NCBI GenBank assembly: GCA_047639555.1
Contig: JBLIOE010000020.1
Coordinates: 5,703-69,702, forward strand
Length of the DNA stretch: 64,000 bases
From: JAJRXC01 sp047639555
GTDB lineage: Bacteria; Actinomycetota; Acidimicrobiia; Acidimicrobiales; Aldehydirespiratoraceae
Direction: 5' to 3'
In this document: positions 41,127-49,597 of the stretch, piece after piece
Position numbering within the stretch: position 1 is the stretch's first letter
Layout of the letters: the number at the start of each line of letters is the position of its first letter
Notes under the pieces: model-generated
Seen by the model: the letters and a program-made list of their open reading frames with translations, nothing else
Databases searched by the model: none
What the model was told of the DNA's origin: nothing
Program-made: the position numbers and the translations under genes

Positions 41127-42112
41127 GTTTGGGCCTCGAGCGTGGGAAGGGGTGTTCCTTCGAAGTAACGACGCGGATTGTGATGGGTCAGTCGATCGAT
41201 CGCCGCATCAGCCATTCCGAGGTCCTGGAGCTTAGGGATGATCTCCTCGTCGAATCGTGTGGGCACAAACTGATCGGCGATGCGGGCGCGGAGACCGGGA
41301 GGCCACGGGTTGCCCTTCCAACACCACACGGAATCATGCGACACGACGATCCGGTCGCCGGCGCCATGATCGACAAGTCGGCTCAGGGCGGCGGCCCGGT
41401 CGTCGTCGCTCACGGTCGGAATGCCGAAACGGTCGAAGCCGAGATAGCTGCCGCCTCGCGCGATGCGCAGGTGGTAATCGGTGTCGGTCGAACCACACGA
41501 ATGGCCGATGATCACCCGCTCGGGTGCGACGCCCGCGGCCGTCAACACCGCTTGCTGTCGATCGCCGAGGGTGCCGTCTTCCGTGTGGGTGGTGATCGGT
41601 GCGCCTGTCTGGGCGGCGGCCCTTGCCGCGGCGGCAAACACGGCGGCTTCATGTTCCGTCAGATCGCCGAGGCCGGTGCCCACCTTGATCAGGCCTGCTC
41701 GAACACCGCTCGACCCGATGCCATTGGTCAGTTCGCCAATGAACAACTCAGCCATGACCTCGCTGATGTCTTCATAACGAGCCCGAAACTTCCAGTGGGC
41801 GTGTCCGCCCTCATGTTCTTTGTAGAGGCCAGTCGCACAGATGATCTGGAAACCAGTCGCCTCGGCGACGGCCACCATGAGTTCGAGGTCGCGGCCGAGA
41901 TCGTTTGGACACGGGTCGATCATCGACTGATACCCAAGTGCCTGCATCGACTCGACTCGCTCGATACAGAACCGTGTGGCGGCGGCCCGGTCGAACGGTT
42001 CGTTCGTGGCGGACTCCCAACCCGGATAACCCACCGTCAGGTGCTCGTGCATCAGGGTGCGGCCCAGTTGACTGCTGTTGATGGGTCCGGTCACCGTCTG
42101 GATCGTGGTCAT
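41123..42112 (-). CDS. Phosphotriesterase-family metal-dependent hydrolase
   Basis: 329 residues. The binuclear-metal TIM barrel is intact: His22-x-His24 (LMHEHL), the carbamylated lysine candidate in GLIKVGTG, His in ITTHTEDG, His in VIIGHSCG and the Asp in VVSHDSVW. The C-terminus HHNPRRYFEG is also typical. Members hydrolyse lactones or organophosphates, and many actinobacterial ones are lactonases. The start is probably leaderless (TACGCT 6 bases upstream at 42119-42124). It leads an operon with the nitroreductase. Confidence 0.9.
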   Translation of the reverse strand: MTTIQTVTGPINSSQLGRTLMHEHLTVGYPGWESATNEPFDRAAATRFCIERVESMQALGYQSMIDPCPNDLGRDLELMVAVAEATGFQIICATGLYKEHEGGHAHWKFRARYEDISEVMAELFIGELTNGIGSSGVRAGLIKVGTGLGDLTEHEAAVFAAAARAAAQTGAPITTHTEDGTLGDRQQAVLTAAGVAPERVIIGHSCGSTDTDYHLRIARGGSYLGFDRFGIPTVSDDDRAAALSRLVDHGAGDRIVVSHDSVWCWKGNPWPPGLRARIADQFVPTRFDEEIIPKLQDLGMADAAIDRLTHHNPRRYFEGTPLPTLEAQT

Positions 42113-42118
42113 TTCGGG

Positions 42119-42173
42119 AGCGTAGGGGATTGAGACACGTGCCTCCGGTCCGAGCGAGGTCGCGAGCTACTGT
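42119..42173. promoter_or_regulatory. Back-to-back -10 boxes for divergent leaderless genes
   Basis: On the minus strand TACGCT (42124-42119) lies 6 bases before ATG 42112. On the plus strand TACTGT (42168-42173) lies 8 bases before GTG 42182. Both fit TANNNT and leave no room for a ribosome-binding site. Confidence 0.45.
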
Positions 42174-42181
42174 TCGACCCC

Positions 42182-43351
42182 GTGTCGTCCTTCATTCCCG
42201 CCTCCCCAGCCGAACTCACACCTGAATGGGTGACCACCACGATGCGCGATGCGGGTGTGCTTCCGAACGGCCGCGTCCGATCGGTCACGGTCCGTCCGCT
42301 GAACGGTGGCGGCACCGGCTTTACCGGCGAAACCGTGAGGGTCGAGCTTGAATACGAAGACGCTCCCGACGCTCCGCCGAGCGTGATCGCGAAGTTCCCC
42401 ACGGCTGATCGGCTGACGCGCGGAATGCTCGAAGCGTTTGACGCCTATGCCCGCGAGATTCGTTTCTACCAAAAGTACGCCCACCGTTTGCCGTGTCCGA
42501 CGCCTGCTTATCTCGGCGCTGACTACGACACAAAGGGTGCGAAACACACGGGCCCGCGAATGTCGCGTCTGATCGATGCGCTGCCCGATCGCGTGCAACT
42601 GATGGTCACGGCCGATGTCACCAAGTTCATGCGAGCGTCGAAGCGTCGTTACGCCCTCCTCATCGAGGATCTCGGCGGCGACACCACTGTCTACGACCTG
42701 ACGTCGCCACCCGATAACGCTCAGCTCGCGGCCGCGCTTGAAGAGTTGGCTGCGCTCCACGCCGCCTTCTGGCACGACGGCGGCCTGCACGGTGACGATG
42801 TCTTCCGTGCGGTGCTCACCACCACGCCGGGTCTGTACCAAACCGTGGGCCGCAAGCGTTGTCTCGCTCTAGCTCAGGAGCTCTGGGCGGATTGGCTCAC
42901 CGTCGCCGATGTTGCCGCGCTTCGTGAGGCGCTCGACCGATTCCCTGAAGATGTCGCTCGGGTCAATCAGAAGATCACGATGATCCACGGCGACCCGCGA
43001 TCCGACAACATTCTCTACGGCGCCGACGGCAAGGTCGTCTTGCTCGATTGGTCGCTCGCCGGCCACGCCCACCCGGGCTACGACGTCGCCTATTTACTCA
43101 GCAGCTGTCTCGGCACCGACCGCATCGGTGCCCGCCATGAGCTGCTCGAACGCTACGAGGGTGCTCTGGCCCGCAATGGTGTCGAGATCGACGGCGCCGA
43201 TCTCCGAGCGACGGTTGCCGCCGCCTATCGCGGGCTGGCCGTCCAACAGCTGATGAGCATCGTCGTGTTGAACAACGAGAGTTATGGCGACGATTCGATG
43301 TACGACTTGTGGATGCCGCGCATCCTGGTGGGCATCGCCGCCGAGTGGTGA
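42182..43351 (+). CDS. APH/ecdysteroid-kinase-like phosphotransferase
   Basis: 389 residues, starting at GTG 42182. A protein-kinase-like fold of the aminoglycoside phosphotransferase superfamily: PSVIAKFP carries the ATP-binding lysine, followed by EIRFYQKYA, and the catalytic loop is MIHGDPRSDNILYG with the metal-binding Asp in VLLDWSLAG. Members in degradative actinobacteria lie near acyl-CoA genes and phosphorylate unidentified small molecules; antibiotic resistance should not be assumed. It ends 3 bases from the convergent SnoaL-like gene. Confidence 0.85.
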   Translation: MSSFIPASPAELTPEWVTTTMRDAGVLPNGRVRSVTVRPLNGGGTGFTGETVRVELEYEDAPDAPPSVIAKFPTADRLTRGMLEAFDAYAREIRFYQKYAHRLPCPTPAYLGADYDTKGAKHTGPRMSRLIDALPDRVQLMVTADVTKFMRASKRRYALLIEDLGGDTTVYDLTSPPDNAQLAAALEELAALHAAFWHDGGLHGDDVFRAVLTTTPGLYQTVGRKRCLALAQELWADWLTVADVAALREALDRFPEDVARVNQKITMIHGDPRSDNILYGADGKVVLLDWSLAGHAHPGYDVAYLLSSCLGTDRIGARHELLERYEGALARNGVEIDGADLRATVAAAYRGLAVQQLMSIVVLNNESYGDDSMYDLWMPRILVGIAAEW

Positions 43352-43354
43352 CCC

Positions 43355-43876
43355 TCAGCTGACGCCGTTGCCGCCCTGGCGGATATCGGCGAGGTCAAGC
43401 GTCGGCACATCGAAAACCACGAGGTCGGTGGCGACATCGGCGGGATTGGTGCGCGCGTAGGACTGGTAGAAGCGCCGGGCAAACCACCAGCGACCGTCGT
43501 CGTCTCGTTCGAATCGGTCGTGATAGACGCCGAACGTGTCCGAGCGGCGGCCCTCGTCGGTTGTTTGGCGGGCCTCTTGCATATACATCCGGGCCGCGGC
43601 CACGCCGGCTTGTGCGTCGATGTCCATCACCGTGTTGAGGATGACGAACTCGAAGAAGTCGAACTGCTCGAGTTGGCCTGCAATGAAGTCGCCGATGGCC
43701 TGCGGGCCGTTGAAGTCGATGGCCCTGTCGACCAGGTTGACCGTGATCACACAATCCGGCCGCATGAGATCGTGGAGTTCAGGCCACGCCCGTCGCGTCA
43801 CGACATCGGCATAGGCAGCCTGCAACCGCCCCACCTGCGTAAACGCCACCACCTCGTCCACTACCGACTCGTCCAT
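43355..43876 (-). CDS. SnoaL-like (NTF2-fold) protein
   Basis: 173 residues from ATG 43876; a GTG one codon earlier is possible. The cone-shaped NTF2 fold is suggested by VGRLQAAYADVVTRRAWPELHDLMRPDCVITV, then GPQAIGDFIAGQLEQFDFFEFVILNTVMDI, then VYHDRFERDDDGRWWFARRFYQSYAR. Members include cyclases, isomerases such as ketosteroid isomerase, dehydratases and binding proteins; the catalytic residues cannot be assigned. It follows the SDR gene on the same strand, with the long inverted repeat between them. Confidence 0.75.
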   Translation of the reverse strand: MDESVVDEVVAFTQVGRLQAAYADVVTRRAWPELHDLMRPDCVITVNLVDRAIDFNGPQAIGDFIAGQLEQFDFFEFVILNTVMDIDAQAGVAAARMYMQEARQTTDEGRRSDTFGVYHDRFERDDDGRWWFARRFYQSYARTNPADVATDLVVFDVPTLDLADIRQGGNGVS

Positions 43877-43891
43877 CACACAGTCCCCATG

Positions 43892-43938
43892 TTCTGTGAA
43901 CGGAAACCGGCGCAGGGCGCCGGTTTCCGTTCACAGAA
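43892..43938. repeat. Perfect 22-bp inverted repeat (3-base loop)
   Basis: Bases 43892-43913 and 43917-43938 are exact reverse complements around AGG. The arms begin TTCTGTGAACGG and end CCGTTCACAGAA. The structure starts two bases after the stop codon of the SDR gene (43941, minus strand) and ends 15 bases before the next start. It would form an extremely stable hairpin, most simply a terminator, possibly bidirectional. Unlike most terminators, its stem is uninterrupted and its outer part is A+T-containing. Confidence 0.85.
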
Positions 43939-43940
43939 GA

Positions 43941-44870
43941 TCAGATGGGCATGCCGTGGTGGGGGGGGACGTTGAGATCGCCGATGGCGTCGGCGCGGCG
44001 GTGAAGGAGTTGGACGGTGTCGCCGAGGCTCATTGTGATGATGTAGCGGCGAGCGGCGGTTTCGCTGACGACGAAGTCGCCTTGGGCGTCGAGGTCGGCC
44101 TCGACCACGACGCGGCCGGCCTTTTCGAGCATCGTCTTCATCTCGTCGAAGGTCATGCTCTTGCGGCCCGTGCCTTCGCCGACTCGCTGGAGCTCGTCGG
44201 GACGGTTGCGGCTCGCGGTGAACAAGCCGGTGCGCTGTAGGCCGCCGGCCGGGTAGAAGACCGAGGCGCGGAGCTGCGTGTCTTCCATGATCAGATTGTG
44301 GTGGAGCGCTTCGGTGAAGCAGCTGACGGCTGCCTTCGACGCGGCGTAGACCGACGCCGTCGGCACCGGAGCAAAGCCGCCGTCGCCCGACGATGTGTTG
44401 ATGATCTGACCGGGCTCGCCGCCTTCGAGCATTCGCGGCACGAACTCGGACACACAAATTGCGGTGCCGAACACGTTGACGCCGAAGCACCAGCGCCAAT
44501 CGTTGGGCTCCTGCTGCCAGGGCTTGCCGCCGCCGCCAGAGGTAACGCCAGCGTTGTTGTAGAGCAGGTTGACCTTGCCGTGGGCCGCGTAGACCTGATC
44601 GGCGAGCGCCTTGACCGATGCCTCGTCGGTGATGTCGGTCTGTACTCCCGAGACGTTCCCTAGGGACGAGAACTCCTCGACGGTCGCAGCGATCGTTTCA
44701 GCTTCGATGTCGGCAATCACGACGGTGGCACCGGCGCGTAGCAGCGCGCCGACGATGCCTTTGCCAATGCCACCGGCCCCGCCGGTGACAACGGCGACGG
44801 TGCCGTCGACTTCGAGGGGACCGATATTGTCGAGAGAAGTACCGTCGAGAGAAGTGCCGTCGTCGCTCAT
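43941..44870 (-). CDS. Short-chain dehydrogenase/reductase
   Basis: 309 residues. TGGAGGIGKG, VIADIEAE (Asp ending strand 2, so NAD preference), LYNNAGV, INTSSGDGG and VYAASKAAV are the SDR motifs. A C-terminal extension of about 60 residues after FYPAGGLQRTGLF is longer than the classical form. The N-terminus holds a duplicated DGTSL from a 15-bp tandem repeat (44831-44860). AGGAGG precedes ATG 44870, which overlaps the amidohydrolase stop by 4 bases, so the two enzymes are coupled. Confidence 0.88.
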   Translation of the reverse strand: MSDDGTSLDGTSLDNIGPLEVDGTVAVVTGGAGGIGKGIVGALLRAGATVVIADIEAETIAATVEEFSSLGNVSGVQTDITDEASVKALADQVYAAHGKVNLLYNNAGVTSGGGGKPWQQEPNDWRWCFGVNVFGTAICVSEFVPRMLEGGEPGQIINTSSGDGGFAPVPTASVYAASKAAVSCFTEALHHNLIMEDTQLRASVFYPAGGLQRTGLFTASRNRPDELQRVGEGTGRKSMTFDEMKTMLEKAGRVVVEADLDAQGDFVVSETAARRYIITMSLGDTVQLLHRRADAIGDLNVPPHHGMPI

Positions 44871-46177
44871 GATGCGACCTCCTGGACTTGGTTGAGGGGG
44901 TTCATTCCCGGGCAGCCTTTGGCGCGCTCGGGGATTTCGGCATAGTCGATTGGTGTCTCGACGAATTCCTTCGTCGGGCAGAACTGCTCGGCGATGGGGA
45001 GTAGTGCATCGAGATCGAAGTTGTAGATCTTTGCCGCGTTGTCGGTGAGCATCATCGTGGTCTCGGCGCGGGTCATCTGAGCGAAGGTCAGCCGAAGGTG
45101 CTCATGGGTGTGGGGGTACGAGCCCTCGATGTGGGGATAGTCAGAGCCCCACATCACGCGATCGATACCGACGCCGCGAGCGATCTCGGCCTCGGCCGGG
45201 CGAAGGAACGAGGCGCCGATGTAACACTGACGGTTGAAATATTCCGTGGGGGTGAGCGACATCTGGGCGACCGCTTGGCCGCCGAAGATCGACTCGGATC
45301 CGTACTTCGAGAACTTCATCCGGTGATGGAAGCTGTCGAGCTTGGCCAGTGTGTCGGGCACCCACGACGTGCCGGTCTCGGTGATGACATAGGGGAGCTC
45401 GGGATAACGCTCGAACACGCCGGAGAACATGAGGTGCCACAGTGCTCGCTGAGTCCACCACTGGACCTCGAGCATGAACATCGCCAGTGAGGCTGGGAAG
45501 TGGTTGCCGAAGTTCGGTGTGGCGCCGCCGGCGTGATGGTTGAGCGGCATGTTGTGCGCCGCGGCGGCCGCCCAGATTGGTTCATACTCGGCGGAGTAGA
45601 GCGGCTCAAACGGTGAGTCCGGTGGAGCGCCCGGTACGAGAATGCCGCCGCGTAAGCCCTGCTCGGCCGCCCACTCGATCTCCTTAACCGAACCTTCTAC
45701 ATCGCCGAGGAAGATTTGGATGATGCCGGCGCGGCGCTCGGGAGCTTGGCTCACGAAGTCGGCGAGCCAACGGTTGTGAGCCTTCAGCCCGGCCCAGCGG
45801 TTCTCGAAGTTGTCGGAGTAGGGCGGAGCCTCGAATGAGGTGGATGCGGGCGGAGAGAAGGGCGGCTGGGTGTTGGGGAACAGCACCGCCGCGATGACCC
45901 CGTCGGCCTCTTGTTCACGGAGGCGCTTCTCGGAAGAAAAGTTGCGGTAGCCGAACTCGTCGGGGTCGCCGTCGACGCCAACTTCCATCGGCGACCGTTC
46001 CATGTCTATATACGCAGCCTTGCGGCGCTGGTGGTCGTCCGCCATGAATGCGGCCCATTGGTCGAATTCAGCGTGGTACTTCTCCTCCAGATACGGGCGG
46101 TATCCGAGAAGGTCAGCGCCGCAGTGGGTGTCGGCCGAGATGACAATGTGGTGAGCGGAGTCGGGTCGTGAACTCAT
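44867..46177 (-). CDS. Amidohydrolase (amidohydro-rel family, ACMSD/decarboxylase-like)
   Basis: 436 residues from ATG 46177. The first strand carries ISADTHCGAD; metal-site candidates are D-x-H here, His in LNHHAGG, and the Asp in VMWGSDYPHIEGS near the C-terminus. The pattern E-T-G-T-S-W-V-P and H-E-H-L-R-L-T-F fits COG2159-type enzymes, which include 2-amino-3-carboxymuconate semialdehyde and other zinc decarboxylases as well as C-C hydrolases. The substrate is unknown. The gene is divergent from the 2OG dioxygenase and coupled to an SDR. Confidence 0.85.
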   Translation of the reverse strand: MSSRPDSAHHIVISADTHCGADLLGYRPYLEEKYHAEFDQWAAFMADDHQRRKAAYIDMERSPMEVGVDGDPDEFGYRNFSSEKRLREQEADGVIAAVLFPNTQPPFSPPASTSFEAPPYSDNFENRWAGLKAHNRWLADFVSQAPERRAGIIQIFLGDVEGSVKEIEWAAEQGLRGGILVPGAPPDSPFEPLYSAEYEPIWAAAAAHNMPLNHHAGGATPNFGNHFPASLAMFMLEVQWWTQRALWHLMFSGVFERYPELPYVITETGTSWVPDTLAKLDSFHHRMKFSKYGSESIFGGQAVAQMSLTPTEYFNRQCYIGASFLRPAEAEIARGVGIDRVMWGSDYPHIEGSYPHTHEHLRLTFAQMTRAETTMMLTDNAAKIYNFDLDALLPIAEQFCPTKEFVETPIDYAEIPERAKGCPGMNPLNQVQEVAS

Positions 46178-46351
46178 ATTTGCAGTCTGGCCTCTACACC
46201 TGGGAAGGGCGAAACTGCGAAGCTGAAAATTTCCTATTGAGCAACCGGCTAACTCCGCGCTACGATACCCGATAACATTCATCGGGATTCAGATCACGCA
46301 GATCTGCACCCCATCGGGACTCGCCCACCGAGCGAAATGCGGAGCAGGCAC

Positions 46352-47431
46352 ATGACAACGACGAGGTCGATCGACTTCCTTCAGGCACCACCGGAACTTG
46401 ATCGTCGTCTCGACGACATCATTGTTCCCCAATGGTGGAACGGCACACCGGCCATTCCGGCCGATCGTTATGAGATCGACGCCGGTGGCGCGGCGAACCT
46501 TGAGACCAACTGTCTGTTGGCTCGAGAGATGCGGCGTGTTTATGACGAGGTCGGACTTGTGCACGTGCGCAACACTGGCCTCACCGAACTCTCCGACATG
46601 CGAACGCTGGCGATGCATTGCCTACCGGGTGAGATGGTGTACGAGGGCGGAAGTAATCCGCGCGAGTCGCTCGAGAAGAACGTGTTCGAAGTGGGCGCAC
46701 CTCTCTCGGCCCATCTTCACTACCACCACGAGATGGCCTACGTCGCCAAGAGCACGCGGGCGCTCGCGTTCTTGTGCAAGGAAGCGCTGCCCGATCGCGG
46801 CGCCACGTATTTCTCCGACGGACTCGCCAGCACCGACTTCATGCTCTCGACCGAACTTGGTCAGAAGCTGAAGGAACTCGGCGTTTGTTACCACCGCAAT
46901 CTCACCGACCGCGAAGCGTTCGCCGACAAGCTCGAGATTGGCGTCTACAACCATTGGCAACTGTCGATGTTCACCGACGACCCGGCCGAGGCCGAGGCCT
47001 ATGCGGCTGAGCGCGGCCTGCTCACCGAGTGGGGCCCGAATCGCCTGCTGAAGACGAAGTACTACTGCGATGCGTTTGAGTACGACCCGATCACCGACCG
47101 CAATCTGTTCTACTGCTCGATCGCCGATCACGGGATGTGGTTCGACGGCTGGCCGATGGTCATGCATCTTCCGCACAACGAACGTCCGCTCCACATGACC
47201 TTCGGCGATGACTCAGAGTTCAGTCGCGACGAGTTGCAGCAAATGGTCTCGCAGTACGACAACTTCGGCATCAAAGTCGATTGGCGTCAGGGCGAGGTCG
47301 CCGTGTTCGACAACTTCCGCTTTGCGCATGGTCGCCCCGGCATCGAACTCGAAGCGGGCGAAGCTCGTCAGCTCGGCGTGATGCTCGGCCCGAAGTACGA
47401 CCGAGTGGGATCTGACACCACCAAGTGGTGA
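46352..47431 (+). CDS. TauD/TfdA-like Fe(II)/2-oxoglutarate dioxygenase
   Basis: 359 residues from ATG 46352, with GGAG 8 bases upstream. The iron site is suggested by H-x-E in LHYHHEMAYV (His125, Glu127) and the distal His in RFAHGRPGIELEAGEARQLGVML, where the following Arg would bind 2-oxoglutarate. VFDNFRFAHGR is typical of TauD-type enzymes and gamma-butyrobetaine hydroxylase relatives. It would hydroxylate an unactivated C-H bond. It is divergent from the amidohydrolase; CCCGAT/ATCGGG arms (46268-46286) lie in the shared promoter region. Confidence 0.85.
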   Translation: MTTTRSIDFLQAPPELDRRLDDIIVPQWWNGTPAIPADRYEIDAGGAANLETNCLLAREMRRVYDEVGLVHVRNTGLTELSDMRTLAMHCLPGEMVYEGGSNPRESLEKNVFEVGAPLSAHLHYHHEMAYVAKSTRALAFLCKEALPDRGATYFSDGLASTDFMLSTELGQKLKELGVCYHRNLTDREAFADKLEIGVYNHWQLSMFTDDPAEAEAYAAERGLLTEWGPNRLLKTKYYCDAFEYDPITDRNLFYCSIADHGMWFDGWPMVMHLPHNERPLHMTFGDDSEFSRDELQQMVSQYDNFGIKVDWRQGEVAVFDNFRFAHGRPGIELEAGEARQLGVMLGPKYDRVGSDTTKW

Positions 47432-47440
47432 CGGAGGCGG

Positions 47441-47695
47441 TTATGCCGCGCCGTCGACAACCTGAAGTGTTGCCTTCTTCTTGAGGCCGTCGCGGTCGTG
47501 GCGCTCGAGGCAGCAATTCAGCGCGCGGATCTTGTCGCTCGCGGTGGTCTTGTGGAAGTTCGGCATGATGGCGTGGACGAATGCCGCAGCGGCCGCGCCG
47601 GCAAGTTGACGGCTCACGCCCATGGCTACACCGAAGTGTTCGCCGAAGGTTTCGCCCGCGTCGTGGGGGTGCTGGGTGAAGGGGTTCGCAGCCAT
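47441..47695 (-). CDS. Small DUF6356-like protein
   Basis: 84 residues. NPFTQHPHDAGETFGEHFGVAMGVSRQLAGAAAAAFVHAIMPNFHKTTASDKIRALNCCLE matches the DUF6356 pattern (F-x-x-H-P-x-x-x-G-E-T-x-x-E-H, then a hydrophobic helix A-x-x-x-x-x-H-A-x-x-P and T-x-S-x-x-I-x-x-L). A single membrane-associated helix is likely. The function is unknown. It converges on the dioxygenase gene (9-base gap) and diverges from the Lrp regulator. Confidence 0.7.
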   Translation of the reverse strand: MAANPFTQHPHDAGETFGEHFGVAMGVSRQLAGAAAAAFVHAIMPNFHKTTASDKIRALNCCLERHDRDGLKKKATLQVVDGAA

Positions 47696-47796
47696 AGGTT
47701 CAGAGTAGAGATATTTCCAAGAAAGAACTGTGCGTTGTTTGCGGCAGTTCGCGCAGATGTAGTGATTCTGTTTCGCAAAATGATGAAATGGTGCAA

Positions 47797-47802
47797 TAGT
47801 CT
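47797..47802 (+). promoter_or_regulatory. TAGTCT -10 box of the Lrp gene (leaderless)
   Basis: TAGTCT ends 6 bases before GTG 47809 and no ribosome-binding site is present. The intergenic stretch 47696-47808 is A+T-richer than its neighbours and would hold the divergent promoters and any Lrp autoregulatory sites. Confidence 0.45.
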
Positions 47803-47808
47803 TCGATT

Positions 47809-48267
47809 GTGGATGAAGTTGATCGGGAAATACTCCAATTGCTCCAAGAACGCGGCGACCTCACGGCCCGCGAGCTCGCCGAGCACGTTGGTCTCACGGC
47901 AACGCCGTGCTGGCGGCGGGTGCAGAACCTTGAGAAGGCCGGGGTGATCAAGGGTCGAGTGGCGTTGCTTGACCCAGCCAAGCTCAACCTCGATGTCACT
48001 GCACTCGTGCACATCCGCACCAACGACCACAGTGCCGCGTGGACCGACACGTTCTGTGTCGGGATCTCCAACCTCCCTGAAATCGTCGAGGCGTATCGCA
48101 CTAGCGGCGAGATCGACTACACGCTCAAAGTTGTCGTGCCCTCGATTGAGGCTTACGACGACTTCTACAAGCGCCTCATTGCCCGCGTCGACCTCTACGA
48201 CGTCCGCACCGTCTTCGTGATGGAGCAAATGAAACAAACCACGGCGTTGCCGCTCGACTATCTCTAA
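47809..48267 (+). CDS. Lrp/AsnC-family transcriptional regulator
   Basis: 152 residues starting with GTG. VDEVDREILQLLQERGDLTARELAEHVGLTATPCWRRVQNLEKAGVIKGRVALLDPAKLNLDV is the canonical AsnC winged helix. The C-terminal RAM domain follows (ALVHIRTN, VEAYRTSGEIDYTLKVVVPSIEAYDDFYKRLI). Such proteins sense amino acids and often regulate neighbours as well as themselves. Candidates are the divergent DUF6356 gene and the downstream dehydrogenase-CMD-LLM operon. Confidence 0.92.
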   Translation: MDEVDREILQLLQERGDLTARELAEHVGLTATPCWRRVQNLEKAGVIKGRVALLDPAKLNLDVTALVHIRTNDHSAAWTDTFCVGISNLPEIVEAYRTSGEIDYTLKVVVPSIEAYDDFYKRLIARVDLYDVRTVFVMEQMKQTTALPLDYL

Positions 48268-48326
48268 TTCTGGGTGGGCCGGTCGCTGCGTCTACCTTGG
48301 CGCGCACCCGTCTTAAGGAGACAGCA

Positions 48327-49193
48327 ATGTCGGCGACCGTCGGATACATCGGATTAGGCGCCATGGGTGGCGCAATGGCTGGCCGTTTGGCCGAGAACGG
48401 GTTTGACCTTCAGGTCTTCGATCTCAACCCCGACGCCATTGCCGCCGCAGTCGCGAAAGGCGCAACCGCCGCCACGTCCGGTGCGGAACTTGCCGCGGCC
48501 TGCGAGCACATCAGCATCTGCGTGCCCGACGACGCGGCGGTAATGGAAGTCGTCTCGGGAGAGAACGGCATCCTCGACTCGTGTGCGGCAGGTACAACGA
48601 TCGCCGTCCACTCGACGGTCCACCCCGACACCGTCCGCGACCTCGCCGCCCTGGCGGACGAAAAGGACGTTGCCCTGTTCGATGCCGGTGTTGCTGGCGG
48701 AGCAGCGGCCGCTGAAGTCGGCGACCTCTCCATCATGGCGGGTATTCCCGAGGGCGGGCTCACTGAAACGGCTCGGTCCGTTCTGGACTGTTGCGGCGGT
48801 GCCGTCTTCGAAGCGGGGCCCGTGGGCACCGGCATGGCGATGAAGGTCGCGTTCAACGTGATGACCTACTTCCAGCAAGCCGCGCTGAGCGCAGCGAACC
48901 AGATCGTGGTCGGCGAGGGCAGCGACCCCGAACAACTGCTCGCCGCGTGGCGTCACGTCGGCCAGCTCGGTGCGCTGACCGAACGCTTCTATCCGCTGGT
49001 CACTATGGCTCCAGAGACGAAGGTCGGTGACCTCGGCGAATTCCTCGCTGGGAACATCTATCTCGCCGAGAAGGATCTTGATCTTGCCGCAAGCCTCGGC
49101 CGCGAGACCGGTCGACCAATGCCGGTCGTTGAGACCGTTCGCGATGCGATGAATCTCATCTACGGCATGCCCACCAGCGAAGGGGAGAACTGA
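48327..49193 (+). CDS. 3-hydroxyisobutyrate dehydrogenase-like NAD(P)-dependent oxidoreductase
   Basis: 288 residues from ATG 48327, with AAGGAG at the right distance. VGYIGLGAMGGAMAGRLAENGFDLQVFDLNP is the beta-hydroxyacid dehydrogenase dinucleotide site. DAGVAGGAAAAEVGDLSIMAG matches the substrate-binding D-A-P-V-S-G-G-x-x-x-A-x-x-G-x-L. The catalytic lysine lies in GMAMKVAFNVM. It oxidises a short 3-hydroxy acid. Its stop shares a base with the next start (TGATG), so it leads a coupled three-gene operon. Confidence 0.9.
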   Translation: MSATVGYIGLGAMGGAMAGRLAENGFDLQVFDLNPDAIAAAVAKGATAATSGAELAAACEHISICVPDDAAVMEVVSGENGILDSCAAGTTIAVHSTVHPDTVRDLAALADEKDVALFDAGVAGGAAAAEVGDLSIMAGIPEGGLTETARSVLDCCGGAVFEAGPVGTGMAMKVAFNVMTYFQQAALSAANQIVVGEGSDPEQLLAAWRHVGQLGALTERFYPLVTMAPETKVGDLGEFLAGNIYLAEKDLDLAASLGRETGRPMPVVETVRDAMNLIYGMPTSEGEN

Positions 49194-49597
49194 TGACTCA
49201 CGAAGTCGACCAACAGAAGTGGGAGCGCGGCGCCGCCAAGCTCGAAGACGTTTATCAGGGTGTCGTCCCCGTCGTCCCCCAAGGGTTCATGGACTTTGCC
49301 GACATCATGACCGAGGACCTCTTCGGTGCGGTCTGGACTCGTGATGCGCTTGACGTGCGGGATCGACGTCTGATCATCATGGGCGTGATCGCCGCGATCG
49401 GGGGCACCTCCACTTGGAAGATTCAGTGTCTGGCTGGTCTCAAGCGGGGCGACTTCGACGAAGAGCAGGTCCGCGAAGTGTTGATCCAGGCGACGCCGTA
49501 CGTGGGATACCCGCGGGCGGCGGAGATGGTCGGGGTCACCGAGGAAGCCATCAACGAATACAAGAAATCGCTGAAGGAAGAGGAAGCCCCCGAGTGA
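49193..49597 (+). CDS. Carboxymuconolactone decarboxylase-family protein
   Basis: 134 residues. LDVRDRRLIIMGVIAAIGG, then IQCLAGLKRGDFDEEQVREVLIQATPYVGYPRAAEMVGV, is the CMD helical core (R-E-R-x-L-x-x-x, G, L-x-x-x-x-x-x-x-Y-x-G-x-P). The C-x-x-C of AhpD peroxidases is absent, so a decarboxylase-like or unknown role is more probable than a redox one. It overlaps the upstream dehydrogenase by one base and the LLM gene by four. Confidence 0.85.
   Translation: MTHEVDQQKWERGAAKLEDVYQGVVPVVPQGFMDFADIMTEDLFGAVWTRDALDVRDRRLIIMGVIAAIGGTSTWKIQCLAGLKRGDFDEEQVREVLIQATPYVGYPRAAEMVGVTEEAINEYKKSLKEEEAPE

Noticed and set aside
44831..44860. Two tandem 15-bp units near the SDR start
   Set aside because: In-frame duplication of DGTSL with one mismatch; two copies only and no sign of a regulatory or CRISPR-like array.
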